Shown here: piece by piece, positions 1-9,082 of the stretch
How the letters are laid out: each line of letters begins with the position of its first letter
How positions within the stretch are numbered: position 1 is the stretch's first letter
Assembly: GCF_014635325.1 (NCBI RefSeq)
Contig: NZ_BMCT01000001.1
Span: forward strand, 1,579,743-1,643,742
Length of the DNA: 64,000 nucleotides
From: Azorhizobium oxalatiphilum
Lineage (GTDB): Bacteria > Pseudomonadota > Alphaproteobacteria > Rhizobiales > Xanthobacteraceae
Direction: 5' to 3'
The notes under the pieces: generated by a model
What the model was told of the DNA's origin: nothing
Database searches by the model: none
What the model saw: the letters and a program-made list of their open reading frames with translations, nothing else
Position numbers and translations under genes: made by a program

Positions 1-2
1 CG

Positions 3-1013
3 CCGGCCAATGTCTGGCAGCAGATCCACATGACGCTGCAGAGCTACGCCCTGTATTTCCAGGACAATTTCGGCTTCCGCGCCAGCATGCCCGTGCTGCG
101 GCGCGACCTGCGCGAGGCCATGGATTCGCCCAACGACCACAACACCTACCGCGGTCGCGACGGGCGCCTGTTCTGGGGCCGGGAGAATACGCCGGCCCAG
201 TCCTCGGGTGATCTCATCCGTACCCATGAGGTGGACCAGTTCGTGCGCATGGCGGCCATCGTCCAGCGCGAACTGGCGCCGCTCGGCACCAAGGTGGTGG
301 TCGCGGTTCCGCCCAATGCGCAGTCCGTGGACAAGGACGACCTGCCGGCCTGGCAGCGCGCGTTCGCGCCGCGCGCCACCGAATATGATCTGATGCTGGC
401 TGGCCTGAAGGCCGATGGCGTCACTGCGGTGGACCTGCGCAAGGTGCTTCAGGATGCGCCTTTCAAGGGGCCGCGTTATCTGCTCACCGATTCCCACTGG
501 AACAACGCCAGCTCGGTCTATGCCTTCAATGCGGTGATGGTGGCCGCGGGGCATCCGGACTGGCAGGTGGACCCCAAGCAGGTGCTGGGTGAACTCGGCC
601 CCTCGCCCATGGGCGACCTGACCCGCACCATGCGCATGCCGCCACAGGTTGCCGACGAAAACTATCCCCTGCGTCTGCCGCCGCCGGACGTGCCCAACCA
701 GCCTTCACCGGACCTGAAGCCCATCCACGAGCATCCGCTGTTCGTGCCCTATGTGCAGCATTTCCGGGATACGGGGCCGCGCGTGATGGTGATCGGGGAC
801 AGCTTCACGGTGAACATCTGGACGCGCCTGTTCGCCGCCAGCCCCGTTTCCGAGGCCGCGTGGATGCACTTCAGCCGCCGCACGCTGGGCTACTGCGGGT
901 TCGACATGGCGGATGTGAAGAAATACAAGCCGGCGCTGGTTATTCTGGCGCGTACCGAGCGCTTCTTCCCCTGCCTCAACGGCGCCTGGCCCATCGGCCT
1001 GCCTGAAGAATGA
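3..1013 (+). CDS. AlgX/AlgJ-like SGNH-fold protein (5' partial)
   Basis: The reading frame is open to the left edge of the window, so the N-terminus, probably a membrane anchor or signal, is missing; an in-frame ATG at 30 need not be the start. The visible part has the GDSFT nucleophile block near its C-terminal third and TDSHWN (Asp-Ser-His) in the middle, which are the SGNH/GDSL-like motifs of the AlgX/AlgJ family. Family members are periplasmic or membrane-anchored and help transfer acetyl groups to exopolysaccharides such as alginate, usually with an MBOAT partner. The upstream gene lies outside the window, so the polymer cannot be named. The family call is fairly secure; the substrate is unknown. 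Confidence 0.75.
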   Translation, partial: PANVWQQIHMTLQSYALYFQDNFGFRASMPVLRRDLREAMDSPNDHNTYRGRDGRLFWGRENTPAQSSGDLIRTHEVDQFVRMAAIVQRELAPLGTKVVVAVPPNAQSVDKDDLPAWQRAFAPRATEYDLMLAGLKADGVTAVDLRKVLQDAPFKGPRYLLTDSHWNNASSVYAFNAVMVAAGHPDWQVDPKQVLGELGPSPMGDLTRTMRMPPQVADENYPLRLPPPDVPNQPSPDLKPIHEHPLFVPYVQHFRDTGPRVMVIGDSFTVNIWTRLFAASPVSEAAWMHFSRRTLGYCGFDMADVKKYKPALVILARTERFFPCLNGAWPIGLPEE

Positions 1014-1052
1014 GGAGGGCCGGCCGGCGGTGGACGCCGGCCGCAAAGGCCG

Positions 1053-1391
1053 TCAGAGCGAGAAGCTGGTGCCGCAGCCGCAGGAAGCGGTGGCGTGCGG
1101 GTTCTCGATCTTGAAGGCGGCCCCGATCAGATCGTCCACGAAGTCGATCTGGCAGCCGGCCATATAGTCCAGCGACACGGCGTCCACGAGCACGGTCGCG
1201 CCGTCCCGCTCGATGACGGTATCGTCGTCGTTGCGGTCCTGCGTCACGTCGAAGCGATACTGGAAGCCGGAGCATCCCCCGCCTTCCACGCTCACGCGCA
1301 GGGCGCTGGCGGGAGCCTCGCCTGCAAGGATTTCACTGATGCGCCGGGCCGCATTTGCGGTCACGACGACGGGTTCTGCCTGGGTTGCCAT
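1053..1391 (-). CDS. erpA: Iron-sulfur cluster insertion protein, ErpA/IscA (HesB) family
   Basis: This is a 112-residue A-type Fe-S carrier. The three cysteines that bind the cluster are visible: GGGCSGFQY near residue 40 and CGCG in the C-terminal tail (CGCGTSFSL). A-type carriers take clusters from the assembly scaffold and deliver them to apo-enzymes in the cytoplasm; ErpA is the usual alphaproteobacterial assignment for a copy beside dgt, but IscA-like paralogues cannot be excluded from sequence alone. The ATG at 1391 fits the family length; reading further upstream would run antisense through dgt. It is transcribed divergently from dgt across about 108 bp. Confidence 0.85.
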   Translation of the reverse strand: MATQAEPVVVTANAARRISEILAGEAPASALRVSVEGGGCSGFQYRFDVTQDRNDDDTVIERDGATVLVDAVSLDYMAGCQIDFVDDLIGAAFKIENPHATASCGCGTSFSL

Positions 1392-1499
1392 ATCTCTACC
1401 ATCGCCTTTCGGCGGTTGATCAGCTGTTGTCTGGATAGTTAAGTGCGCCCGCTGCCAAGTCAATGTCGCGGGTGCGACGGCCGGTCGCATGGAGGTGGA

Positions 1500-2696
1500 A
1501 TGGCTGTTTCCGGAGCGCGGCCCCGCAGGGCCTGGGCGAGCGACGCAACCCTGTCGCGCGGCCGCCTCGTCCCGGAGGAGGAGGGCTCGCGTAGCGCCTT
1601 CCGGCGCGATTGCGACCGCATCATACATTCCACGGCCTTCCGCCGGCTGAAGCACAAGACGCAGGTCTTCGTCTTTCACGAGGGCGACCATTTCCGAACC
1701 CGCCTCACCCATACGCTGGAAGTGGCGCAGATCGCCCGCTCCATCGCGCGAGCGCTGGGGCTGGACGAGGATCTGGCCGAGGCGCTGGCGCTGGCCCACG
1801 ATCTCGGCCATCCGCCCTTCGCCCACGCGGGCGAGCGGGCGCTGGACGGCTGCATGGAAGCTTTCGGGGGCTTCGATCACAACGCCCAGTCGCTGCGTGT
1901 GGTCACGCGGCTGGAGCGGCGCTATGCCGGCTTCGACGGGCTGAACCTCTCCTGGGAGACACTGGAAGGCATAGCCAAGCACAACGGCCCGCTGACCGAT
2001 CGCGAGGGGCAGCGTCTGGACCCGCCGGGGGCAAGTCTGCCGCACGCCATCGTGGCCCATACGGCGGTGCAGGATCTGGAGCTGTGGAGCCATGCCGGTG
2101 CGGAAGCGCAGGTGGCCGCCATCTCCGACGACATTGCCTATGACGTGCACGATATGGACGACGGCCTGCGCGCCGGCCTGTTCACGCTGGACGATCTGGC
2201 GCCCCTGCCTCTGGTGGGCGAGGTGCTGACGGAAGTGCGCGCCGCGTGGCCGGGGCTGGAGGAGGGGCGGGTGATCCATGAGGTCATGCGCCGGCTCATT
2301 ACCCGCTTCGTGGAGGATGTGGTGCGCGAGACCGAAGCCCGCGCCCGGGATGCCGGCCTCGGCTCCCCGGAGGATGTGCGCCTGCTGGGTCGCACGCTTG
2401 TGGGCTTTTCGGATCGGATGCGGGTGGCGGAGAAGGCGGTGAAGGGCTTTCTCTTCCCGCGCATGTATCGCCATGCCCGCGTGAACCGCATCATGGACGA
2501 GGCGCAGGACGTGGTGCGTGACCTGTTCGGCTATTTCCTTGCGCAGCCGCAGGAATTGCCCGCCGACTGGCGGCCCGTCGATGCGCAGCCCGATCGTGTC
2601 GCCCGCCGCGTGGCGGACTATATCGCCGGCATGACGGACCGTTACGCCCTCGATCTGCACGCCCGTTTTTTTGACGCGACGCCGGAATTGCGTTAA
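1500..2696 (+). CDS. dgt: dGTP triphosphohydrolase-like HD-domain protein
   Basis: A 398-residue HD-superfamily protein of the dGTPase type, which splits dNTPs into deoxynucleoside and tripolyphosphate and so adjusts the dNTP pool. The metal-binding residues are visible: the first histidine in LTHTLE near residue 70 and the His-Asp pair in [11 protein letters not shown] near residue 98. The N-terminal basic stretch ending in [12 protein letters not shown] is also typical. The ATG at 1500 was chosen because GGAGG ends 4 bases before it and the family starts here; an upstream in-frame start at 1443 adds only 19 unconserved residues. It sits 34 bp before argS, as in many alphaproteobacteria, and probably shares a transcript with it. 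Confidence 0.9.
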   Translation: MAVSGARPRRAWASDATLSRGRLVPEEEGSRSAFRRDCDRIIHSTAFRRLKHKTQVFVFHEGDHFRTRLTHTLEVAQIARSIARALGLDEDLAEALALAHDLGHPPFAHAGERALDGCMEAFGGFDHNAQSLRVVTRLERRYAGFDGLNLSWETLEGIAKHNGPLTDREGQRLDPPGASLPHAIVAHTAVQDLELWSHAGAEAQVAAISDDIAYDVHDMDDGLRAGLFTLDDLAPLPLVGEVLTEVRAAWPGLEEGRVIHEVMRRLITRFVEDVVRETEARARDAGLGSPEDVRLLGRTLVGFSDRMRVAEKAVKGFLFPRMYRHARVNRIMDEAQDVVRDLFGYFLAQPQELPADWRPVDAQPDRVARRVADYIAGMTDRYALDLHARFFDATPELR

Positions 2697-2730
2697 GCGC
2701 CCCATGCCCTTCAAGACATTGGATTGAACC

Positions 2731-4488
2731 ATGAACGTCTACGCGATCTTCGCCGATCACGTGCGAGATGCCGTCGCCGCCATCGCGGGCGACCAGATCG
2801 AAGCCAAGGGGCTCGATCTCTCCCGTATCGTCGTGGAGCCGCCGCGCGACGTGAGCCATGGCGATCTGGCCACCAATGCCGCCATGGTGCTGTCCAAGGA
2901 TCTCGGCATGAAGCCGCGCGATCTGGCAGTTGAGATCGCTGGCAAGCTGGCCGCCATTCCGGGCGTTGCCAAGGCCGACGTGGCCGGGCCCGGCTTCATC
3001 AACCTGACCCTGGACCCGGCTTTCTGGCCGCAGGTGCTGGCCGCCGTGCTGCGCATGGGCGCGGACTTCGGTCGCTCGCAGGTGGGCGCCGGCGAGGCGG
3101 TGAATGTGGAGTATGTCTCCGCCAATCCCACCGGCCCCATGCATGTGGGGCATTGCCGGGGCGCGGTGTTCGGCGACGCGCTGGCGAGCCTTCTGGCCTA
3201 TGCCGGCTTCAAGGTGACGCGCGAATATTACATCAACGACGCGGGCGCTCAGGTGGATGTGCTCGCCCGCTCGGCCTATCTGCGCTACCGCGAGGCGGCC
3301 ACCGGCGAAAAGGCGGAGATCCCGGACGGCCTCTATCCGGGCGACTATCTGGTGCCGGTGGGCAAGGAACTGGCCGCCATCCATGGCTCGGAATATCTGG
3401 GCTCGCCGGAAAGCGAGTGGCTGCCGATCTTCCGCTCGTTCGCCATCGGCGCCATGATGGTGATGATCCGCGACGATCTCGCCGCGCTGGGCATCTCGTT
3501 CGATGTCTTCTTCTCCGAGCGCTCGCTGACCGTCGGCCCCGATCGCGTGGGCCTGACCATCGAACAGCTGCGCCGCACGGGGGAGGTCTATGAGGGCCGC
3601 CTGCCGCCGCCCAAGGGCGCGCCGATCGAGGACTGGGAGGATCGCGAGCAGACCCTGTTCCGCACCACCGATTTCGGCGACGACGTGGACCGGCCGCTGG
3701 TGAAGTCCGACGGCAGCTACACCTATTTTGCCGGCGACATTGCCTATCACAAGGACAAGTTCGATCGCGGCTTCCGCCGCATGATCGACGTCTGGGGCGC
3801 CGATCACGGCGGCTATGTGAAGCGCATGCAGGCGGCGGTCAAAGCGGTGTCCGCCAGTCAGGCCACGCTGGACGTGGAGCTGTGCCAGCTGGTGCGCCTG
3901 TTCCGTAACGGCGAGCCTGTGCGCATGTCCAAGCGCGCGGGTTCCTTCGTGACCTTGCGTGAGGTGGTGGATGAGGTGGGCCGCGATGCGGTGCGCTTCA
4001 TGATGCTGTTCCGCAAGAATGACGCTCCGCTGGACTTCGATCTCGCAAAGGTGATCGAACAGTCGCGCGAGAACCCGGTGTTCTACGTGCAGTATGCGCA
4101 TGCCCGCACGCAGTCGATCCTGCGTAATGCCAAAGAACAGTATCCGGACCTGCCGGAGGGCATGGGCGTGTATGCGCATGCCCCGCTGGACCGACTCGGT
4201 GACGAGGGCGAAGTGTCGCTGGTGCGCCGGCTCTCGGGCTGGCCGCGCCTGGTGGAGCAGGCGGCAAATGCGCGCGAGCCGCACCGTATCGCCTTCTATC
4301 TCCATGACCTCGCAAGTGAACTTCACGGGCAGTGGAACCGCGGAAAAGACTTGCCTCATTTACGCTTCATTATGGAGAATGATCGAGAATTGACCATGGC
4401 CCGTCTGGCTCTGGTTCAGGGCGTGGCCGCGGTGCTCGGCTCTGGCCTTGGCTTGCTGGGTGTCGAGGCCGTCGATGAAATGAAGTGA
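2731..4488 (+). CDS. argS: Arginyl-tRNA synthetase
   Basis: A 585-residue class Ia aminoacyl-tRNA synthetase that charges tRNA-Arg. Visible landmarks are the HIGH-type signature in [14 protein letters not shown] near residue 135, the KMSKS-type loop as [10 protein letters not shown] near residue 400, and the C-terminal DALR anticodon-binding helices with YVQYAHAR near residue 455. The length is normal for the family. It follows dgt closely and is followed by a hairpin before the SPOR-domain gene. Nothing suggests truncation or frameshift. Confidence 0.97.
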   Translation: MNVYAIFADHVRDAVAAIAGDQIEAKGLDLSRIVVEPPRDVSHGDLATNAAMVLSKDLGMKPRDLAVEIAGKLAAIPGVAKADVAGPGFINLTLDPAFWPQVLAAVLRMGADFGRSQVGAGEAVNVEYVSANPTGPMHVGHCRGAVFGDALASLLAYAGFKVTREYYINDAGAQVDVLARSAYLRYREAATGEKAEIPDGLYPGDYLVPVGKELAAIHGSEYLGSPESEWLPIFRSFAIGAMMVMIRDDLAALGISFDVFFSERSLTVGPDRVGLTIEQLRRTGEVYEGRLPPPKGAPIEDWEDREQTLFRTTDFGDDVDRPLVKSDGSYTYFAGDIAYHKDKFDRGFRRMIDVWGADHGGYVKRMQAAVKAVSASQATLDVELCQLVRLFRNGEPVRMSKRAGSFVTLREVVDEVGRDAVRFMMLFRKNDAPLDFDLAKVIEQSRENPVFYVQYAHARTQSILRNAKEQYPDLPEGMGVYAHAPLDRLGDEGEVSLVRRLSGWPRLVEQAANAREPHRIAFYLHDLASELHGQWNRGKDLPHLRFIMENDRELTMARLALVQGVAAVLGSGLGLLGVEAVDEMK

Positions 4489-4498
4489 CCGTCCTGAG

Positions 4499-4530
4499 CC
4501 GGGGCCACCTTGTGTGGCGCCCGGTTGTTT
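4499..4530 (+). terminator. Hairpin terminator after argS
   Basis: A ten-base-pair GC-rich stem (4499-4508 with 4514-4524, one bulged base) with a 5-base loop is followed by TTGTTT. It starts 11 bases after the argS stop and lies before the SPOR-domain gene, so the two genes may be separately transcribed or attenuated here. Confidence 0.5.
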
Positions 4531-4559
4531 CGGCGGTCTAAGGGCACGATCGAGGCGAC

Positions 4560-6203
4560 ATGGGCGACGAAAGCAGGTTCCGCTACCGGCGTGACGAGAA
4601 TTCCGCCAGCGACGGTCGTTCGCCGCGCCAGGAGCGCGTCGGAACGGAGCGTACGACTGCGACCGCGCGTTCCTACGAAACCACCCGTTCCTACGACCAG
4701 CGCACGCAGGACACCCGCGCCCCGGCGCAGGCGAGCCGCGCGGACGACGCCCTCGCCGAACTGGCACGCCTGATCGGCGACGAGGATCCGTTCGCGGACT
4801 TCAACGATCTGCGCACCCCCGAGCCGGAGCCGACCCGGACGCGCGCCCGTCCTGAAGCTGCGCCCGCGCCGCAATTCTCCGCGCCGCCGGTGGAGCGCCG
4901 CTTCGACGACTGGCAGCCCGGTCGCCGAGGCCAGCGCACGCCGCCGCCCGGTACGCCCACCCATATCGCGCCTTCCGCTGCACCCGCGCCGCAGCAGGCG
5001 GATGACTGGGCCGATCAGACCCGTGGCAATGTCCGCCAGGGCTACGGCTCGCTCTCACGCCGCCCCGAGCCGCAGGAAGCCCCTCCGCAGGAGGCCTACG
5101 AGCCCGAGCAGCCCGATTACGATCAGCCGGAATATACACAGTCCCATTACACGCAGGCTCAGCCGTCGCGTCAGGCGCAGCGCGCCGCTCCGGCGACTGC
5201 CCGTGACGCCCGTCATAACGACGAGGCGGAAGATGATGCGAACTATGCCTATAGCGCGCGTCAGGAACAGTATGACGATTACGACGACGCCTACGATCCG
5301 GCCTATTCGGAAGACGGCTACATGCCGCCGCACGACGAGGACCTGTACGAGGCCGAGCCGCGTCGCCGGAAGAGCCGGGCCGTGCTGCTCGCCATCGCCT
5401 CCGTTCTGGCGCTGGTCGTGGTTGGCGTTGGCGGCTTCTTCGCCTATCGCATGATGACGGGCTCCAGCAGCACGCAGACCGCTGGCGGTCAGCCGCCGGT
5501 GATCCGCGCTGGTGACGCGCCTGTGAAGACCGCCGGCCCCGCGCCGACGTCCTCGACCAACAGCGACGGCCAGAAACTGATCTATGACCGCATGGCAGGC
5601 GCCACGCCGGGCAACGAGCGCGTGGTTCCGCGCGAGGAGCAGCCGGTGGATGTGAATGCCGCCGCGGCTGCTGCTGCCGCGAACCAGCCGGCGCCGGCCA
5701 ATGGCACCGAGCCGCGCAAGGTCAAGACCATGACCGTGCGTGCCGACGGCACCGTCGTCACCAACGCCGCGCCGGTGCCTGCCCGTGCGGGGGGCGTTGC
5801 GCCCGTGGCCTATGCGCCGACCCAGAATCCCCTTCCGGTGGCGGCGCCCACGCCGACCCCGGTGACGACCGCGCCGGCCACCGCCAGCGTCGCGCCTGCT
5901 GCGGCGCCTGCGCCCGCACCGGCTGCGGCTCCGCCGGTCTCGTCGTCCGCCGCTGGCGGCTATGTGGTGCAGGTGGCCTCGCAGAAGTCCGAAACCGACG
6001 CCATGGGCTCCTGGAAGATCCTGCGCTCGCGCTATCCGCAGTTGCTCGGCAATTACGAGGCGTCGGTGAAGCGGGCGGATCTCGGCGAGCGCGGCATCTA
6101 TTACCGCGCACAGGTCGGCCCGTTCGGAACCCGCGAGCAGGCCAACGAACTCTGCCAGAGCCTGCGGGCGCAGGGCGGCGATTGCCTGGTCCAGCGCAAC
6201 TGA
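4560..6203 (+). CDS. SPOR-domain membrane protein (cell division/peptidoglycan binding)
   Basis: A 547-residue bitopic protein. Residues 1-270 are a long cytoplasmic region rich in Pro, Arg, Gln, Asp and Tyr with no recognisable fold; one transmembrane helix follows at about 273-297 (VLLAIASVLALVVVGVGG); then a low-complexity Ala/Pro periplasmic linker; and a C-terminal SPOR domain at about 464-547 starting GGYVVQVASQKS. SPOR domains bind denuded glycan strands at the division septum. In related genomes this gene follows argS and precedes nagZ-scpA-scpB; here it is followed by a terminator and an unrelated convergent gene. The domain call is secure, the exact role is not. Confidence 0.88.
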   Translation: MGDESRFRYRRDENSASDGRSPRQERVGTERTTATARSYETTRSYDQRTQDTRAPAQASRADDALAELARLIGDEDPFADFNDLRTPEPEPTRTRARPEAAPAPQFSAPPVERRFDDWQPGRRGQRTPPPGTPTHIAPSAAPAPQQADDWADQTRGNVRQGYGSLSRRPEPQEAPPQEAYEPEQPDYDQPEYTQSHYTQAQPSRQAQRAAPATARDARHNDEAEDDANYAYSARQEQYDDYDDAYDPAYSEDGYMPPHDEDLYEAEPRRRKSRAVLLAIASVLALVVVGVGGFFAYRMMTGSSSTQTAGGQPPVIRAGDAPVKTAGPAPTSSTNSDGQKLIYDRMAGATPGNERVVPREEQPVDVNAAAAAAAANQPAPANGTEPRKVKTMTVRADGTVVTNAAPVPARAGGVAPVAYAPTQNPLPVAAPTPTPVTTAPATASVAPAAAPAPAPAAAPPVSSSAAGGYVVQVASQKSETDAMGSWKILRSRYPQLLGNYEASVKRADLGERGIYYRAQVGPFGTREQANELCQSLRAQGGDCLVQRN

Positions 6204-6236
6204 CGCCTGTCCGGATGATCTGACGAACGTTTGCAA

Positions 6237-6260
6237 AAGGCGGCCTCCGGGCCGCCTTTC
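6237..6260 (+). terminator. Rho-independent terminator between convergent genes
   Basis: A perfect ten-base-pair inverted repeat, AAAGGCGGCC with GGCCGCCTTT, flanks the tetraloop TCCG. Its A/T ends make it usable from both sides: T residues end the plus-strand version and, by symmetry, the minus-strand version. It lies 33 bp after the SPOR gene and 18 bp beyond the end of the hydrolase gene. Confidence 0.85.
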
Positions 6261-6278
6261 TGCGTTTGGGGAAGAGCT

Positions 6279-7226
6279 TCAGTGCGTTGACGCTGCCTGC
6301 GCCACTTCGTCGATCGCCTCCATCACCGTGGATGTCGCCGTCTGGTGCACCATATGGCCGCCGCCGGCGACCAGATGCAGGCTGCTTCCCTTGATTTGTG
6401 CGTGCAGAGGAAGGGAATGCGCGGCAGGGTCGATCAGCCGATCTGCCGTGCCCACGACGATGGAAACGGGCATGGAGAGAGTGCCGTAGAGCTCTGCGTT
6501 GCGCGCGGTCGCGTCCGGCAGCATGGCCACCTCCTCCGTGGCCGCTTCTAGCTGCCACGGACGCAGCGCCATGGCGCGCGGAAACCCTTCAAACTTCGCG
6601 GGCACGGCCTCCGGTCCGAAGACCACGTCCATCACCTGCGGCCAGAGCAGCCAGGACAGGGCAGGGATCAACGTGTAGTTCGCCGCCACATCCACACCAG
6701 CCCCGGACGTGAGCTCAGCCATGTGCACGTCAGGCCGGGGATCGGGATAGAAATAGCCTGCCACCAGAACCAGCCCGGCCACGGACTGTGGCTCCTGCAG
6801 TGCCATGGTGGCCGCAACGAGCGCCCCCCACGAGTGGCCGACGATGATGGCGCGGCGGATGCCCAGTCCCGCCAGCGCCTCGCGCAGCAGCCGCGCCTGT
6901 TCGGCTGGCGTCCAGTCCTGGCCGCCGGGGCGGGTGCTGTGGCCGAAGCCGGGTCGGTCGAAGGCGAACACATGGTAGCGGCGGCTGGCGTCTGCCATGA
7001 GCCCGCTGGACAGCATGTCCTCGACCATGGCGCCGTTCCCGTGCAGGAGCACGACCGGTGTGCCCTGGCCGCCCTCCACATAATGCAGCCGCACGCCTGA
7101 TCGCTCGATGAAGCGTCCGATGGGGGGATGGGCCTGTTCCACCAGCAGGCCGGCGCCGACATTGGCCCCGACCACCAGCATCAGGATCAAGGCGGCGAAC
7201 AGGCTCGCTCGGGCTATGCGGCGCAT
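6279..7226 (-). CDS. Alpha/beta hydrolase with N-terminal membrane anchor
   Basis: A 315-residue alpha/beta-hydrolase-fold protein. A hydrophobic segment at residues 6-28 (ASLFAALILMLVVGANVGAG) suggests a membrane anchor or signal peptide. The nucleophile elbow GHSWGA lies near residue 131, the acid is likely the Asp in GTADRLID and the catalytic His lies in GGGHMVHQT near the C-terminus; HGNGA near residue 58 supplies the oxyanion loop. The start at 7226 was chosen over a longer one at 7340 because the latter would overlap the end of the upstream lyase gene. It is 49 bp behind that gene and probably cotranscribed. The substrate cannot be read from the sequence. Confidence 0.8.
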   Translation of the reverse strand: MRRIARASLFAALILMLVVGANVGAGLLVEQAHPPIGRFIERSGVRLHYVEGGQGTPVVLLHGNGAMVEDMLSSGLMADASRRYHVFAFDRPGFGHSTRPGGQDWTPAEQARLLREALAGLGIRRAIIVGHSWGALVAATMALQEPQSVAGLVLVAGYFYPDPRPDVHMAELTSGAGVDVAANYTLIPALSWLLWPQVMDVVFGPEAVPAKFEGFPRAMALRPWQLEAATEEVAMLPDATARNAELYGTLSMPVSIVVGTADRLIDPAAHSLPLHAQIKGSSLHLVAGGGHMVHQTATSTVMEAIDEVAQAASTH

Positions 7227-7275
7227 GAAAGGGGCCTGTACCTGTTCGCGCGTAGCCGGGTCGTGCCCGATATCT

Positions 7276-8100
7276 TCAGGCGTCGGGAAGGGCGGCGGCA
7301 CGCTTGAGGATGCCTTCCGCCCGGATGCGCACGGGGGCATCCACCATCATGCCATCCACCTGAAGTGCGCCGGCGCCTGCGTCCATGGCCTCAAGGATGC
7401 GGCGCGCCCATGCGATCTCATCCGCGCCCGGGGCGAAGCCGCGGATCACGGGAGTGATCTGGTTGGGATGGATGCAGAGCTTGCCGGTGAAGCCAAGGCT
7501 GGCGGCATAGGCCGCATCCTCCTGTGCCGCGACGGCATCGGAAATCGAGGTCGTCACGCCATCGAGGGGGCCGGCGCGTCCGGCGAGGCGGGAGGCCAGC
7601 ATCAGTTCGGAGCGGGCCATCAGCAAAGCCTCGCGGGTGTGTGCGATGCCGAGGTCCGCGCAAAAATCGATGGAGCCGAAGGCCAGACGCACCACGCCAT
7701 GGGTGGCGGCGATCGCCCGCGCATTGGCAAGGCCCAGAGCGGTTTCGATGAGTGCGATTACCGGCACGCCCGGAACGGCGGCATGAACAGCCGAGATGCA
7801 TTCCGCATGTTCGGTCTTCGGCAGCATGATGCCCGCGGGCCGGAGCTCTCGCGCCAGCGCCAGATCATCGGCGAAAAAGGGCGTTGCCCGGCCGTTGATC
7901 CGCATCAGCAACCGCCCCTCGCGCGGCCAGTTGGCGCTGATGGCAGCCCGCGCTGCCGCCTTTTCCGTGGCGGCGACCGCATCTTCCAGATCAATGATGA
8001 CGGCATCGGCTCCGGCGGCGAGCGCCTTGCCAAACCGCTCCGGGCGGTTGCCGGGGACGAACAGGACGACGAGACGGTCGGTGTGCAGGGCGTCGCTCAT
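7276..8100 (-). CDS. HpcH/HpaI aldolase / citrate lyase beta-like (CitE) protein
   Basis: A 274-residue TIM-barrel protein of the CitE/HpcH-HpaI family, which cleaves or forms acyl-CoA or acid C-C bonds using Mg2+. Typical family segments are LFVPGNRPERF at the start, DLEDAV near residue 45, the arginine in MRING, the acid in ALIETALG, GSIDFCADLG and GKLCIHPNQI near the end. Stand-alone CitE-like proteins include malyl-CoA and citramalyl-CoA lyases and malyl-CoA thioesterases, so the substrate is open. The ATG at 8100 is preceded by GGAAAG. It probably leads a two-gene operon with the hydrolase. Confidence 0.85.
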   Translation of the reverse strand: MSDALHTDRLVVLFVPGNRPERFGKALAAGADAVIIDLEDAVAATEKAAARAAISANWPREGRLLMRINGRATPFFADDLALARELRPAGIMLPKTEHAECISAVHAAVPGVPVIALIETALGLANARAIAATHGVVRLAFGSIDFCADLGIAHTREALLMARSELMLASRLAGRAGPLDGVTTSISDAVAAQEDAAYAASLGFTGKLCIHPNQITPVIRGFAPGADEIAWARRILEAMDAGAGALQVDGMMVDAPVRIRAEGILKRAAALPDA

Positions 8101-8312
8101 GGGCTTTCCGGGTAGGGGCCGGCTGGCGGGCGCCAGTCTGCCGCTCTCCGGCAACTGGCCGCCGGATCATGTCATGATCCGCTCACGGCTGTACATCCAT
8201 GCTGCCAGCCTCCTCGGGGAGGATACGAGGTGGACAGTTCGCCGATCCTGAGCTTGCTTGATCGCAAGCCCTGCGAGGGAGAGCCAATGAAGACGCAAGG
8301 AGGAAGCCTCGG

Positions 8313-8996
8313 ATGACCCGTGACGTGCGGACGACCTTTTCGGTGATCGAGGATCAGATCGGGCCGATCAGCGGCAAGCGGATTCTCGATGTCGGCTGCG
8401 GCCACGGTGCGCTGGCCCGGGCGCTGGCCCGGCAGGGCGGGCGGGTGACGGGCGTGGATCCCCAGCAGGCGGCCGTCGAGGCGGCGCGCGCTGCCGTCCC
8501 CGAGGGGACCTTTGTGCAGGCTGGGGCGGAAAGCCTGCCCTATGCGGATGGTGCCTTCGATGCGGTGGTGATCCTGAACGCTTTGCACCACGTGCCGGGC
8601 CCGCTCATGGGGGCGGCGCTGCGCGAGGCGGCGCGGGTGAGCGCAGGACCGCTGCTCGTCATCGAGCCGCTGGCGGAAGGATCGTTCTTCGCCGCCGTGC
8701 GGCTCGTGGATGATGAAACGGAAATCCGCGCCCAGGCGCAGGACGCAATCTCCGAGGCGCTGGATGCGGGCGCGCTGACGCTGCTCAGAAAGGCGGAATA
8801 TGAGGATCGGCGCAGCTTTCCCTCAGCCGACGCCTTTCTGAAGAAGGTGGTGGAAGTGGACCCCGCGCGCGCCGGTATCGCAGAGCGCGAAGCAGAAAGC
8901 GTGGCTGCGATCATCGCTGAGGTCAGCGAGCCGGCCGAGGCGGGCTTTGCCTTGTTGCAGCCGCACCGCGCGCACCTGCTGCAGCGCGCGTCCTAG
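8313..8996 (+). CDS. Class I SAM-dependent methyltransferase
   Basis: A 227-residue Rossmann-fold methyltransferase of the Methyltransf_11/UbiE-like group. Motif I is DVGCGHGALARAL near residues 26-38, followed by the acidic ribose-binding residue in VTGVDPQ, and the post-motif region VILNALHHVPGP near residue 90. The acceptor cannot be deduced; UbiE-like small-molecule or lipid acceptors are possible. The gene stands alone on the plus strand between two minus-strand genes and ends at an inverted repeat. Confidence 0.85.
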   Translation: MTRDVRTTFSVIEDQIGPISGKRILDVGCGHGALARALARQGGRVTGVDPQQAAVEAARAAVPEGTFVQAGAESLPYADGAFDAVVILNALHHVPGPLMGAALREAARVSAGPLLVIEPLAEGSFFAAVRLVDDETEIRAQAQDAISEALDAGALTLLRKAEYEDRRSFPSADAFLKKVVEVDPARAGIAEREAESVAAIIAEVSEPAEAGFALLQPHRAHLLQRAS

Positions 8997-9001
8997 ACGC
9001 A

Positions 9002-9038
9002 CGTACGGCTTGGATTGCGCTGCCATCCAAGCCGTACG
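9002..9038. terminator. 14-bp perfect inverted repeat between convergent genes
   Basis: The arms CGTACGGCTTGGAT (9002-9015) and ATCCAAGCCGTACG (9025-9038) are exact reverse complements around a 9-base loop. The repeat starts 5 bp after the methyltransferase stop and ends 44 bp before the PHA synthase stop. There is no T-run, so it may be a bidirectional hairpin terminator or an RNA 3'-end stabiliser. Confidence 0.6.
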
Positions 9039-9082
9039 ACTTTCAACAAAGAATCAGAGGCGTCCCCGCCTCCTTCAAGGCG

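Noticed and set aside
2491-4359. Long minus-strand open frame opposite argS
   Set aside because: Shadow of argS in GC-rich DNA; composition biased and no family resemblance.
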